DNA from: Ensifer sp. WSM1721
Lineage (GTDB): Bacteria > Pseudomonadota > Alphaproteobacteria > Rhizobiales > Rhizobiaceae
Reading direction: 5' to 3'
Length of the DNA stretch: 64,000 bases
Assembly (NCBI RefSeq): GCF_000513895.2
Contig: NZ_CP165782.1
Coordinates: 992,001-1,056,000, forward strand
Part shown: positions 18,786 to 27,444 of the stretch, piece by piece
Layout of the letters: every line of letters begins with the position of its first letter
Position numbering within the stretch: the stretch's first letter is position 1
Program-made: the position numbers and the translations under genes
The notes under the pieces: model-generated
The model's input: the letters and a program-made list of their open reading frames with translations, nothing else
Told to the model about the DNA's origin: nothing
The model's database searches: none

Positions 18786-19643
18786 ATGGCAAAGGCGCAA
18801 GGTAGTTTATCCGCAGGCATCATCGCGGCCATCCGCAAGCGGCGGCCGATCGTCGTCAATCGCGAGGCGGCCGTGAGCCGCGGCGATATCGTGATCGCCT
18901 CTTATAACATCCATAAATGCGTAGGTACCGACGGGCGCTTCGATCCGGGGCGAACCGCCCAGGTCATCAGCGAGATCGGAGCGGACATCGTCGCCCTCCA
19001 GGAGGCCGATCAGCGCTTCGGCGAACGCGCCGGGCTTCTCGATCTGGAGCATCTGCGCCGCGAGGCACATCTCGTTTCGGTTCCGATTGCCCCGTTTTCG
19101 GAGAAAGGTCATGGCTGGCACGGCAATGTCCTCCTGCTCCGGGAAGGGGCGGTCTCCGATGTGCGACAGTTGAAATTGCCCGGCGTCGAGCCGCGTGGCG
19201 CCCTGGTTGTCGATCTCGACCTCAAGGCAGGGCCGTTGCGGATAATCGCCGCGCATCTGGGCCTGCTGCGCCACTCCCGTGCGCGGCAGGCTGAAACGCT
19301 CCTGAAGGCCACGGCGGACGGTGCCGGCCGGCCGACGCTTCTCATCGGCGATCTCAACGAATGGCGCATGGGCAAGCGCTCGTCGCTCAAGTTCCTGAGC
19401 CCGACATTCGACCCTTCGCACGCAGCGGTCGCGAGTTTTCCGTCGCGCTTCCCGCTGCTGCCGCTCGACCGGGTGCTCGGCAACCCGCATCATCTCGTGA
19501 CCTCCGTGTCGGTGCACGACACGCCGCTGGCGCGCGTGGCTTCCGACCATCTGCCCGTCAAGGCCTCGATCGACCTTAAGGCCGCCCAGCAGGAGGCCAA
19601 TGATGGTGACCGTACCGGCTTGATCGGCGCGGAGCCGGTGTAA
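18786..19643 (+). CDS. Endonuclease/exonuclease/phosphatase (EEP) family hydrolase
   Basis: A 285-residue EEP-fold metal-dependent hydrolase. Motifs in order are IASYNIHKCVGTDG (Asn), DIVALQEADQRFG (Glu), RIIAAHLGLLRHSRARQ (His), LLIGDLNEW (GDxN) and RVASDHLPVKASI (SDHxP). The SYNIHKCVG start is typical of the EEP proteins paired with phospholipase D-like proteins in Proteobacteria. The ATG at 18786 is preceded by GGGAG. The PLD-like gene follows 18 bases downstream. The substrate could be a phosphodiester, including lipid-linked ones. Confidence 0.85.
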   Translation: MAKAQGSLSAGIIAAIRKRRPIVVNREAAVSRGDIVIASYNIHKCVGTDGRFDPGRTAQVISEIGADIVALQEADQRFGERAGLLDLEHLRREAHLVSVPIAPFSEKGHGWHGNVLLLREGAVSDVRQLKLPGVEPRGALVVDLDLKAGPLRIIAAHLGLLRHSRARQAETLLKATADGAGRPTLLIGDLNEWRMGKRSSLKFLSPTFDPSHAAVASFPSRFPLLPLDRVLGNPHHLVTSVSVHDTPLARVASDHLPVKASIDLKAAQQEANDGDRTGLIGAEPV

Positions 19644-19661
19644 CGCCCGAGGGTGCGCGTC

Positions 19662-21221
19662 ATGTGGTCCTGGATTGCACTCTTCCTTGCGATCCTCTTC
19701 GCCCTGTTCCTCGTCGCAGTCCTTTACGTCTACGGCTGGTTCGGACGCCGACCGAAGACCGATCCGTCTTTCGCACTTCCGGTCGGTGAAGAAAGGACCG
19801 GCATCGACGAGGATATCGGACCGTTTTTCCCGGCCCGCAGCGAAGAGAGCGCCATCGCGCTCATATCCGATAATATCGAGGCTTTTGTCGCGCGGGCCCA
19901 TTCCGCTCGCAGGGCCGGTCGCAGCCTCGACCTGCAATATTATTATTGGAAGGACGATCTGACCGGCTTTCTGTTGACGCGTGAGATCCTCCGGGCTGCC
20001 GATCGCGGCGTGCGCGTCCGATTGCTGCTCGACGACATCAACGCCGGCATTCACGACCGTCTCTGCATCTCCCTCGACGCGCATCCGAATGTCGATGTGC
20101 GCCTATTCAATCCGAGCCGGGCGCGGACCGATCGCTTCCGCCGCGGCTTCGAGATGGCGATCCGCGCCTTCAGTGCGACGCGCCGGATGCACAACAAGCT
20201 GTGGTTGGCCGACAGCCGTCTGGCGATCGCTGGCGGTCGCAATATCGGCGACGCATATTTCGACGCTGCCGAGCAGTCGAACTTTCGCGACCTCGACGTC
20301 TGGATGGCAGGACCTGTCGTCGATCAGGCGACGACGATGTTCGATCTCTATTGGAACAGCGCGTCGGTCCTGCCGATTGCGGCGCTGAGGACCCCACGCA
20401 AGCACTACCTGCCGGCGCTGCGCGAAGCGCTTGACGGGGTGGCGCGCACCGCTGCCGGCCGTTTCTACCTGGAAAGGGTTGATGAAGTGGCGGCGCAGAA
20501 GGGGCCCTATTGGGGCAGCCGTTCCCTTCATCGCAGCGCCGAGTTGCGCGTGGCTTTCGACCCGCCGGAAAAGGCTTTGATGCAGAAGCGGCAGAATTGG
20601 CTTCTGCGTGAGCTCTTCCCCCTGATCAACGCCGCAAGACACGATCTGCGCATCATCTCGCCCTATTTCATCCCGGGCGCCGAGGGGACGCGCGAACTGG
20701 CGCTGCTCGGGAACAAGGGTGCGAAAGTGGCGGTGCTGACGAATTCGCTTGCCGCAACCGACGTCGCGGCCGTGCATGGCGGCTACATGAAATATCGGAA
20801 GGGCCTGCTGCGTGCCGGCGTGGAGCTCTACGAGCTCAAGGAGCGCGGCGATTTCATCGAACGCCATCGGATATCGCTCTTCGGCGCGCGAAGCGCGAGC
20901 CTGCACACCAAGGCCTTCGTCGTCGACGGCCTGACTGGCTATGTCGGTTCGATGAATTTCGATCCGCGTTCCGCTTCGCTCAACACGGAGATGGGGATCA
21001 TCTTTTCCGATCAAGCGCTCGCCGCGGAGCTTCAATCGATATTCCATGACGAGACATTGCCGGAGAGAAGCTATCGCCTGGTTTTGGTGGGGGGCAAGCC
21101 TGCCTGGCGCGACCGGACGAACGGAACGACCCGGGTGCTGCGCCGCGAACCCGACGCGGGCATCCTGCGCCGGCTGATCGCCGGGGCGATCCGCTTCCTG
21201 CCGCTTGAGTCACAGCTTTGA
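19662..21221 (+). CDS. Membrane-anchored phospholipase D / cardiolipin synthase-like protein
   Basis: About 519 residues with one N-terminal membrane anchor (MWSWIALFLAILFALFLVAV), then two HKD catalytic motifs: HNKLWLADSRLAIAGGRN and HTKAFVVDGLTGYVGSMN. This is the two-HKD layout of cardiolipin synthase-like (YmdC/ClsC-type) enzymes. With the upstream EEP hydrolase it forms a two-gene unit seen in other Proteobacteria; YmdC needs a partner in E. coli, although not an EEP protein. I prefer the ATG at 19662 to the GTG at 19653 because GAGG is correctly spaced. It acts on the inner membrane facing the periplasm or cytosol. Confidence 0.85.
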   Translation: MWSWIALFLAILFALFLVAVLYVYGWFGRRPKTDPSFALPVGEERTGIDEDIGPFFPARSEESAIALISDNIEAFVARAHSARRAGRSLDLQYYYWKDDLTGFLLTREILRAADRGVRVRLLLDDINAGIHDRLCISLDAHPNVDVRLFNPSRARTDRFRRGFEMAIRAFSATRRMHNKLWLADSRLAIAGGRNIGDAYFDAAEQSNFRDLDVWMAGPVVDQATTMFDLYWNSASVLPIAALRTPRKHYLPALREALDGVARTAAGRFYLERVDEVAAQKGPYWGSRSLHRSAELRVAFDPPEKALMQKRQNWLLRELFPLINAARHDLRIISPYFIPGAEGTRELALLGNKGAKVAVLTNSLAATDVAAVHGGYMKYRKGLLRAGVELYELKERGDFIERHRISLFGARSASLHTKAFVVDGLTGYVGSMNFDPRSASLNTEMGIIFSDQALAAELQSIFHDETLPERSYRLVLVGGKPAWRDRTNGTTRVLRREPDAGILRRLIAGAIRFLPLESQL

Positions 21222-21520
21222 GGTTTGCGGCTTTGCGCTGCCGCTGCTCTTCACCTGAACCGCTCTCCGGCACGCGGAGACAGTGCCGGCAGGCGGTTGA
21301 GGGGCGGACAACGGCAATCAGAGTTTCGGTACCGCATCAAAGCGGCCCGGGAATTCACGGTCCGTTTACCTACGATACGCGAATGCCTGTGAGCAAGACG
21401 GCAGGCTAGGCGCCCGAAGGGGGCGGAACCTGAAAAATGTTCTATCGAATGACGGGCCGACCGGTAAAAATCCTTGGCCCAGCGGCCTGCGGCCATTAAA
21501 GCATTATCGAATGCTGGCGA
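21222..21520. other. Gene-free gap upstream of the clpP promoter region
   Basis: About 300 bases between the PLD-like gene and the clpP promoter region. I find no convincing open frame, RNA gene or terminator. Part of it is AT-richer than the neighbouring genes. Confidence 0.4.
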
Positions 21521-21550
21521 CTTGAAGTGAAGGGCATTGACACTCTATGT
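21521..21550 (+). promoter_or_regulatory. Candidate RpoH (heat-shock) promoter for clpP
   Basis: CTTGAA (21521) and CTATGT (21545) are 18 bases apart, close to the RpoH consensus of alphaproteobacteria. A TTGACA at 21537 overlaps it and could serve a housekeeping promoter, though its -10 is poor. The site ends 67 bases before the clpP ATG. Confidence 0.5.
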
Positions 21551-21617
21551 AAGGTCTGAGGCTAAACCGATGATTCCGGTCCGCGAAGGGATTGCGGGCG
21601 ATTGATGAAGGTTCGAT

Positions 21618-22250
21618 ATGAGAAATCCAGTTGATACGGCCATGGCTCTGGTGCCGATGGTTGTTGAGCAGACCAACCGCGGCGAACGGTCCTACGACAT
21701 CTATTCGCGGCTGCTCAAGGAGCGCATCATCTTCCTTACGGGTCCCGTCGAAGATCACATGGCGACGCTCGTCTGCGCGCAATTGCTGTTCCTCGAGGCG
21801 GAAAATCCGAAGAAGGAAATTGCACTCTACATCAACTCACCAGGTGGCGTGGTGACCGCCGGCATGGCGATCTACGACACAATGCAGTTCATCAAGCCCG
21901 CGGTTTCGACGCTCTGCATCGGTCAGGCCGCATCCATGGGTTCGCTGCTGCTTGCGGCCGGCCACAAGGACATGCGTTTCGCAACGCCCAATTCCCGCAT
22001 CATGGTGCACCAACCGTCCGGCGGCTTCCAGGGGCAGGCTTCCGATATCGAGCGGCATGCGAGGGACATCCTCAAAATGAAGCGTCGGTTGAACGAGGTC
22101 TACGTCAAGCACTGCGGCCGCACTTATGAAGAGGTCGAGCAGACGCTTGACCGCGATCATTTCATGAGCGCCGACGAAGCTCTGGACTGGGGCCTGATCG
22201 ACAAGGTGATCACCTCGCGCGATGCCGTAGAGGCCGCCTCACAGGGTTGA
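21618..22250 (+). CDS. clpP: ATP-dependent Clp protease proteolytic subunit
   Basis: The 210-residue serine peptidase forms the 14-subunit chamber used by ClpX and ClpA. The catalytic triad is in place: S106 in [17 protein letters not shown]131 in [13 protein letters not shown] and D180 in TLDRDHFMS. The N-terminal propeptide is short ([20 protein letters not shown]). It lies directly upstream of clpX with a 292-base gap, so clpX may also have its own promoter. Rhizobia carry several clpP paralogues; the clpX and lon neighbourhood marks this as the main housekeeping copy. Confidence 0.95.
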   Translation: MRNPVDTAMALVPMVVEQTNRGERSYDIYSRLLKERIIFLTGPVEDHMATLVCAQLLFLEAENPKKEIALYINSPGGVVTAGMAIYDTMQFIKPAVSTLCIGQAASMGSLLLAAGHKDMRFATPNSRIMVHQPSGGFQGQASDIERHARDILKMKRRLNEVYVKHCGRTYEEVEQTLDRDHFMSADEALDWGLIDKVITSRDAVEAASQG

Positions 22251-22261
22251 AATCGAGCATT

Positions 22262-22290
22262 TGTGTCACCACAGATGTAATTGTGACACA
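22262..22290. repeat. Inverted repeat in the clpP-clpX gap
   Basis: TGTGTCAC and GTGACACA form a perfect 8-base inverted repeat with a 13-base spacer, starting 12 bases after the clpP stop. There is no T-run, so it is more like an operator or an mRNA 3' hairpin than an intrinsic terminator. Confidence 0.4.
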
Positions 22291-22542
22291 TTTGTAAGGG
22301 CCAAGGGGCTTTATCGGAAGGTCAAAGCCGTTAATATGAATCCTTAATGCCGTGTTTGAATCTTGAGAGCATGGCATTCGGATTTCGGCGGGAGAGTCGT
22401 TGCGGCCGAAGTCGGGCCCTTGCGCCTGACGCGGTGAGTACTCCCAAGAACCTTGCGCTGTGCCGGGGGCCTTTGCGCAAGGCGAACTGAGTGGTCCGCG
22501 ATATCTTTCCGAAGGTGTCCGGCGTGCTGGAAGGAAATGGAA

Positions 22543-23820
22543 ATGAGCAAGGTCAGCGGTAGCAACGGCGGTGACTCGAAGAATACCCTCTATTGTTCGT
22601 TCTGCGGCAAGAGCCAGCATGAAGTCCGCAAGCTGATTGCCGGACCGACCGTGTTCATCTGCGATGAATGCGTCGAACTCTGCATGGACATCATCCGCGA
22701 GGAGAACAAGACCTCGATGGTCAAGTCTCGCGATGGCGTTCCGACCCCACAGGAGATCATCAAGGTCCTCGACGAATACGTCATCGGCCAGCAGCAGGCC
22801 AAGCGCATCCTGTCCGTTGCCGTGCACAACCATTATAAGCGGCTTGCCCATGCGGCGAAGAGCAGCGATGTCGAACTCGCGAAGTCGAACATCATGCTGG
22901 TCGGGCCGACGGGCTGCGGCAAGACCTATCTGGCGCAGACGCTCGCGCGCATCATCGACGTTCCCTTCACCATGGCCGACGCAACGACGCTGACCGAAGC
23001 GGGCTATGTCGGTGAGGACGTCGAGAACATCATCCTGAAGCTTCTCCAGGCGGCCGACTACAATGTCGAGCGCGCTCAGCGCGGCATCGTCTATATCGAC
23101 GAGGTCGACAAGATTTCCCGCAAATCGGATAACCCGTCGATCACCCGCGACGTTTCCGGCGAGGGCGTGCAGCAGGCGCTGCTGAAGATCATGGAAGGCA
23201 CCGTCGCCTCCGTGCCGCCGCAGGGTGGCCGCAAGCACCCGCAGCAGGAATTTCTGCAGGTCGACACGACGAACATCCTCTTCATCTGCGGTGGTGCGTT
23301 CGCCGGCCTCGACAAGATCATCTCCGCCCGCGGCGAGAAGACGTCGATCGGCTTCGGCGCGACGGTCCGCGCTCCGGAAGACCGTCGCGTCGGCGAGGTG
23401 CTGCGCGACCTCGAGCCGGAGGATCTGGTCAAGTTCGGCCTGATCCCCGAATTCATCGGCCGCCTGCCGGTTCTCGCGACGCTTGAAGATTTGGACGAAG
23501 ACGCTTTGATCCAGATTCTGTCGGAGCCGAAGAACGCGCTGGTCAAGCAGTATCAACGCCTGTTCGAGATGGAAGACGTCGAACTGACCTTCCACGAAGA
23601 CGCGCTGCGCGAGATCGCCCGTCGGGCCATCGTCCGCAAGACCGGCGCGCGCGGCCTGCGTTCGATCATGGAAAAGATCCTGCTCGACACCATGTTCGAG
23701 CTGCCGACGCTCGAGGGCGTCCGCGAGGTCGTCATTTCGGATGAGGTGGTCAAGGGGACGGCGCGTCCGCTCTACATCTACTCGGAGCGGTCCGAGGAGA
23801 AGACCAACGTCTCGGCCTAA
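22543..23820 (+). CDS. clpX: ATP-dependent Clp protease ATP-binding subunit ClpX
   Basis: The 425-residue AAA+ unfoldase recognises and feeds substrates to ClpP. It has an N-terminal zinc-binding domain ([13 protein letters not shown] and [10 protein letters not shown], four cysteines), Walker [16 protein letters not shown], Walker [12 protein letters not shown], and the IGF loop that docks ClpP ([10 protein letters not shown]). The start is the ATG at 22543 behind GGAAGG; an ATG six bases earlier would add two residues. It ends at a strong terminator. Length agrees with E. coli ClpX. Confidence 0.97.
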   Translation: MSKVSGSNGGDSKNTLYCSFCGKSQHEVRKLIAGPTVFICDECVELCMDIIREENKTSMVKSRDGVPTPQEIIKVLDEYVIGQQQAKRILSVAVHNHYKRLAHAAKSSDVELAKSNIMLVGPTGCGKTYLAQTLARIIDVPFTMADATTLTEAGYVGEDVENIILKLLQAADYNVERAQRGIVYIDEVDKISRKSDNPSITRDVSGEGVQQALLKIMEGTVASVPPQGGRKHPQQEFLQVDTTNILFICGGAFAGLDKIISARGEKTSIGFGATVRAPEDRRVGEVLRDLEPEDLVKFGLIPEFIGRLPVLATLEDLDEDALIQILSEPKNALVKQYQRLFEMEDVELTFHEDALREIARRAIVRKTGARGLRSIMEKILLDTMFELPTLEGVREVVISDEVVKGTARPLYIYSERSEEKTNVSA

Positions 23821-23846
23821 ATCGGCTGGTCGCTCACGATAGTTTG

Positions 23847-23873
23847 AAAAGCCCGCCATGTGCGGGCTTTTTT
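23847..23873 (+). terminator. Rho-independent terminator after clpX
   Basis: A 9-base-pair GC-rich stem (AAAGCCCGC / GCGGGCTTT, five-base loop) runs into a T-tract, 28 bases after the clpX stop. Confidence 0.9.
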
Positions 23874-24123
23874 GTGCGCATATACCCTGGTCGCGGAAGT
23901 CGCTGTCGGAGCGAGCTCCTTCAGCTTCGATTCCTGGCGAGCTTGAGTGGTTTTCGGTTCAAAATCACTGTGATCTCGCGAATCGATTATTGCTAAAGTG
24001 CCGCGACGACGCGATGATGCGACGACTCAAAGAAAGCCGGGCTGGCCCTCGGTCGTAAGGTCCGCGACAGCATCTCAGCGTAGGGACTCAGGGATATCCA
24101 TGAAGGCGGAGGTTGCGCCTTAC
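23874..24123. other. Gene-free upstream region of lon
   Basis: About 250 bases without a convincing gene between the clpX terminator and the lon promoter motif. Short open frames exist here but lack ribosome-binding sites and recognisable protein character. Confidence 0.4.
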
Positions 24124-24152
24124 CTTGAAAAGGCCTCTCTTGCACTCCACTT
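24124..24152 (+). promoter_or_regulatory. Candidate RpoH-type promoter for lon
   Basis: CTTGAA (24124) is followed after 17 bases by CCACTT, which resembles the heat-shock sigma -35/-10 pair. It lies about 80 bases before the lon ATG. The -10 match is only partial. Confidence 0.4.
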
Positions 24153-24233
24153 TCATGTAGGAAATGTGACAGCCGGGAGTGCCGCTGAGGCTCCCGGGAA
24201 CGGGCCCGAAAATCGGGACGGAAAGGAAATGAT

Positions 24234-26651
24234 ATGACGAGCAAAACGTCTCCGGCGACTGAAAGTGCGACCTATCCGGTTCTGCCGCTGCGTGACATCG
24301 TGGTTTTCCCGCACATGATCGTGCCGCTTTTCGTCGGCCGGGAGAAGTCGATCCGCGCCCTCGAGGAGGTCATGGGTACCGACAAGCAGATCATGCTCGC
24401 GACCCAGATCAACGCCACTGACGACGATCCGGAAGCCTCCGCCATCTATAAGGTCGGCACGATTGCCAATGTGCTGCAACTGCTGAAGCTCCCCGACGGT
24501 ACCGTCAAGGTTCTCGTCGAAGGCCGCGCGCGCGCCGAGATCGAGCGCTACACGCCGCGCGACGATTTCTATGAGGCGGCGGCCCATGCGCTCCGCGAGC
24601 CCGACGAAGATCCGGTCGAGATCGAAGCGCTGAGCCGCTCGGTCGTGTCGGAATTCGAAAGCTATGTGAAGCTCAACAAGAAGATTTCGCCGGAAGTCGT
24701 CGGCGTCGCGAGCCAGATCGAAGACTATTCGAAGCTCGCCGATACCGTCGCATCCCATCTGTCGATCAAGATCGTCGAGAAGCAGGAAATGCTGGAGACG
24801 ACGAGCGTGAAGATGCGTCTCGAAAAGGCGCTCGGCTTCATGGAAGGCGAGATCTCGGTCCTACAGGTGGAAAAGCGCATCCGCTCGCGCGTCAAGCGCC
24901 AGATGGAGAAGACCCAGCGCGAGTACTACCTCAATGAGCAGATGAAGGCGATCCAGAAGGAACTGGGCGACAGCGAGGACGGCCGCGACGAGATGGCCGA
25001 GATCGAGGAGCGCATCGCCAAGACGAAGCTTTCCAAGGAAGCTCGAGAAAAGGCCGATGCGGAGCTGAAGAAGCTGCGCCAGATGAGCCCGATGTCGGCG
25101 GAAGCGACCGTCGTTCGCAACTATCTCGATTGGCTCCTGGGCCTGCCCTGGGGCAAGAAGTCGAAGATCAAGACCGACCTCAATCACGCCGAGAAGGTGC
25201 TCGACGCCGATCACTTCGGTCTCGACAAGGTCAAGGAACGTATCGTCGAATATCTCGCCGTGCAGGCACGCTCCACGAAGATCAAGGGCCCGATCCTGTG
25301 CCTTGTCGGACCTCCGGGCGTCGGCAAGACCTCGCTCGCCAAGTCGATCGCCAAGGCGACTGGCCGCGAATATATTCGCATGGCGTTGGGTGGCGTTCGC
25401 GACGAGGCCGAAATCCGTGGTCACCGCCGCACGTATATCGGCTCCATGCCGGGCAAGATCGTTCAATCGATGAAGAAGGCAAAAAGGGCCAATCCGCTCT
25501 TCCTGCTCGACGAGGTCGACAAGATGGGGCAGGACTTCCGCGGCGATCCGTCTTCGGCGCTTCTGGAAGTGCTTGATCCGGAGCAGAACTCGACCTTCAT
25601 GGATCACTATCTCGAGGTCGAATACGACCTCTCGAACGTGATGTTCATCACCACGGCGAACACGCTCAACATTCCGGCGCCGCTGATGGACCGCATGGAA
25701 GTGATCCGCATCGCCGGTTATACCGAAGAGGAAAAGCTGGAGATCGCCAAGCGGCACCTCCTGCCCAAGGCGATCCGCGACCATGCGCTGCAGCCGCAGG
25801 AGTTCTCCGTCACGGACGGCGCACTGATGGCCGTGATCCAGACCTACACGCGCGAAGCGGGCGTTCGCAACTTTGAACGCGAGTTGATGAAGCTTGCGCG
25901 CAAGGCTGTGACCGAAATCCTCAAAGGCAAGACGAAGAAGGTCGAAGTGACGACCGAGAACGTGCACGACTATCTCGGCGTGCCGCGCTTCCGCCATGGC
26001 GAAGCCGAGCGCGACGACCAGGTAGGCGTGGTCACGGGCCTCGCCTGGACCGAGGTCGGCGGCGAGCTGCTGACGATCGAAGGCGTGATGATGCCCGGCA
26101 AGGGCCGCATGACGGTCACCGGCAACCTGCGCGACGTGATGAAGGAATCGATTTCGGCAGCGGCATCCTATGTCCGGTCGCGCGCGATCGATTTCGGGAT
26201 CGAGCCACCGCTGTTCGACAAGCGCGACATTCACGTCCACGTACCTGAGGGCGCAACCCCGAAGGATGGTCCGTCCGCGGGTGTCGCCATGGCAACGGCC
26301 ATTGTTTCGGTCATGACCGGCATTCCGATCTCCAAGGACGTGGCGATGACCGGGGAGATCACCCTGCGTGGTCGCGTCCTGCCGATCGGCGGCCTCAAGG
26401 AGAAGCTGCTGGCGGCTCTGCGTGGCGGAATCAAGAAGGTGCTGATCCCCGAGGAGAACGCCAAGGATCTCGCCGATATTCCGGACAACGTGAAGAACAG
26501 CCTCGAGATCATCCCGGTCTCGCGGATGGGCGAGGTGCTCGAACACGCTTTGATGCGGCGTCCTGAGCCGATCGAATGGGATCCGGCCAGCCAGCCGGCG
26601 ATGCCGGCGGTTGATTCGCAGGACGAAGCGGGGGCATCGATCGCGCACTAA
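24234..26651 (+). CDS. lon: ATP-dependent protease Lon (LonA)
   Basis: The 805-residue LonA has all domains: an N-terminal substrate-binding LON domain ([22 protein letters not shown]), a coiled-coil middle, an AAA+ module with Walker [16 protein letters not shown] and Walker [13 protein letters not shown], and the C-terminal peptidase. The Ser-Lys dyad is S681 ([10 protein letters not shown]) and K724 ([14 protein letters not shown]). It degrades misfolded and regulatory proteins. A GGAAAGGAAATG context precedes the start. It follows clpX and precedes hupB, the conserved alphaproteobacterial order. Confidence 0.97.
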   Translation: MTSKTSPATESATYPVLPLRDIVVFPHMIVPLFVGREKSIRALEEVMGTDKQIMLATQINATDDDPEASAIYKVGTIANVLQLLKLPDGTVKVLVEGRARAEIERYTPRDDFYEAAAHALREPDEDPVEIEALSRSVVSEFESYVKLNKKISPEVVGVASQIEDYSKLADTVASHLSIKIVEKQEMLETTSVKMRLEKALGFMEGEISVLQVEKRIRSRVKRQMEKTQREYYLNEQMKAIQKELGDSEDGRDEMAEIEERIAKTKLSKEAREKADAELKKLRQMSPMSAEATVVRNYLDWLLGLPWGKKSKIKTDLNHAEKVLDADHFGLDKVKERIVEYLAVQARSTKIKGPILCLVGPPGVGKTSLAKSIAKATGREYIRMALGGVRDEAEIRGHRRTYIGSMPGKIVQSMKKAKRANPLFLLDEVDKMGQDFRGDPSSALLEVLDPEQNSTFMDHYLEVEYDLSNVMFITTANTLNIPAPLMDRMEVIRIAGYTEEEKLEIAKRHLLPKAIRDHALQPQEFSVTDGALMAVIQTYTREAGVRNFERELMKLARKAVTEILKGKTKKVEVTTENVHDYLGVPRFRHGEAERDDQVGVVTGLAWTEVGGELLTIEGVMMPGKGRMTVTGNLRDVMKESISAAASYVRSRAIDFGIEPPLFDKRDIHVHVPEGATPKDGPSAGVAMATAIVSVMTGIPISKDVAMTGEITLRGRVLPIGGLKEKLLAALRGGIKKVLIPEENAKDLADIPDNVKNSLEIIPVSRMGEVLEHALMRRPEPIEWDPASQPAMPAVDSQDEAGASIAH

Positions 26652-26711
26652 AGGGAGGCGCAAAGGGCCGCGACTGTGGCCCGCTTGCGCCCCTCAAGCA
26701 GAAAAACAAGG

Positions 26712-26738
26712 AAGACCGGCCTTTTGCCGGTCTTTTTT
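26712..26738 (+). terminator. Rho-independent terminator after lon
   Basis: A 9-base-pair stem AAGACCGGC / GCCGGTCTT with a CTTTT loop is followed by further Ts, 60 bases after the lon stop. Confidence 0.9.
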
Positions 26739-26872
26739 GTTGTAAAAGCGTGCTGCAAGCCTTGCATTCCAAGGGATTAGGCGCAATTGGGGATGGCAAG
26801 ACGTGGGTGAGGCGCAAGCGGCCCCGGCTTAAGAAGACAGTCGTTTCGAACCAGTGTGAAAGGGGTGGAAAC

Positions 26873-27145
26873 ATGAACAAAAATGAGCTCGTGACTGCCG
26901 TTGCCGAAAAGGCCGGCCTCTCGAAGGCTGATGCGTCCTCTGCAGTTGATGCAGTTTTTGAGACCATCCAGAGCGAACTGAAGAACGGTGGCGACATTCG
27001 CCTCGTCGGCTTCGGCAACTTCTCCGTTACCCGCCGTGAAGCCAGCAAGGGCCGCAACCCGTCGACGGGCGCGGAAGTTGACATCCCGGCGCGCAACGTG
27101 CCGAAGTTTACCGCCGGCAAGGGCCTTAAGGACGCCGTCAACTGA
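26873..27145 (+). CDS. hupB: DNA-binding protein HU
   Basis: The 90-residue histone-like protein bends and compacts DNA. It starts MNKNELVTAVAEKAGLSKADA, has the DIRLVGFGNFSVTRREASKG saddle and the DNA-clamping arm with GRNPSTGAEVDIPARNVPKF. The length is exactly that of HU. It stands between two intrinsic terminators, so it is a single-gene unit. AGGGG lies upstream of the ATG; in-frame codons upstream of 26873 are not part of the gene. Confidence 0.97.
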   Translation: MNKNELVTAVAEKAGLSKADASSAVDAVFETIQSELKNGGDIRLVGFGNFSVTRREASKGRNPSTGAEVDIPARNVPKFTAGKGLKDAVN

Positions 27146-27278
27146 TAGGACGTTTCAGCGGAAAGGCTGCCGAACGGCATTCTCCATTGCCGGTCCCTAG
27201 CAACGGCCGTCCGCGATTAGGTTCATGTTCCATCTGCCGCGACGTCGCTTCCGGGCGAGGGTCTTAGGCAGGTTGATT

Positions 27279-27304
27279 GAGGCCCGGTCCACCGGGCCTC
27301 TTTT
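27279..27304 (+). terminator. Rho-independent terminator after hupB
   Basis: A perfect 10-base-pair stem (GAGGCCCGGT, CC, ACCGGGCCTC) is followed by TTTT. It lies 134 bases past the hupB stop and separates it from the next gene. Confidence 0.85.
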
Positions 27305-27318
27305 CGTTTCAACCTCCG

Positions 27319-27336
27319 CTGTCATCCCGCTGTTAC
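27319..27336 (+). promoter_or_regulatory. Candidate Pho box
   Basis: CTGTCAT and CTGTTAC are direct repeats with an 11-base period (four-base spacer CCCG), the layout of PhoB-binding half-sites; the second repeat has one mismatch to CTGTCAC. It is 108 bases upstream of the phytase-like esterase start. Confidence 0.5.
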
Positions 27337-27444
27337 AGGACGGTTGCAAAAGCCTCCCGTCCGGCCCCGGCCGCCGCCGATTCCGGATGTCAGCGCGGCG
27401 CGAGAAAGCGCGATCGGCGCATGTGCCGCGACAAGGAGGGACAG

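Noticed and set aside
22210..23859. A 549-codon open frame antisense to clpX
   Set aside because: It fully overlaps a highly conserved gene, and its composition is the expected reverse-strand image.
24861..26663. A 600-codon open frame antisense to lon
   Set aside because: Same reason: reverse image of a conserved protease gene with no protein signature.
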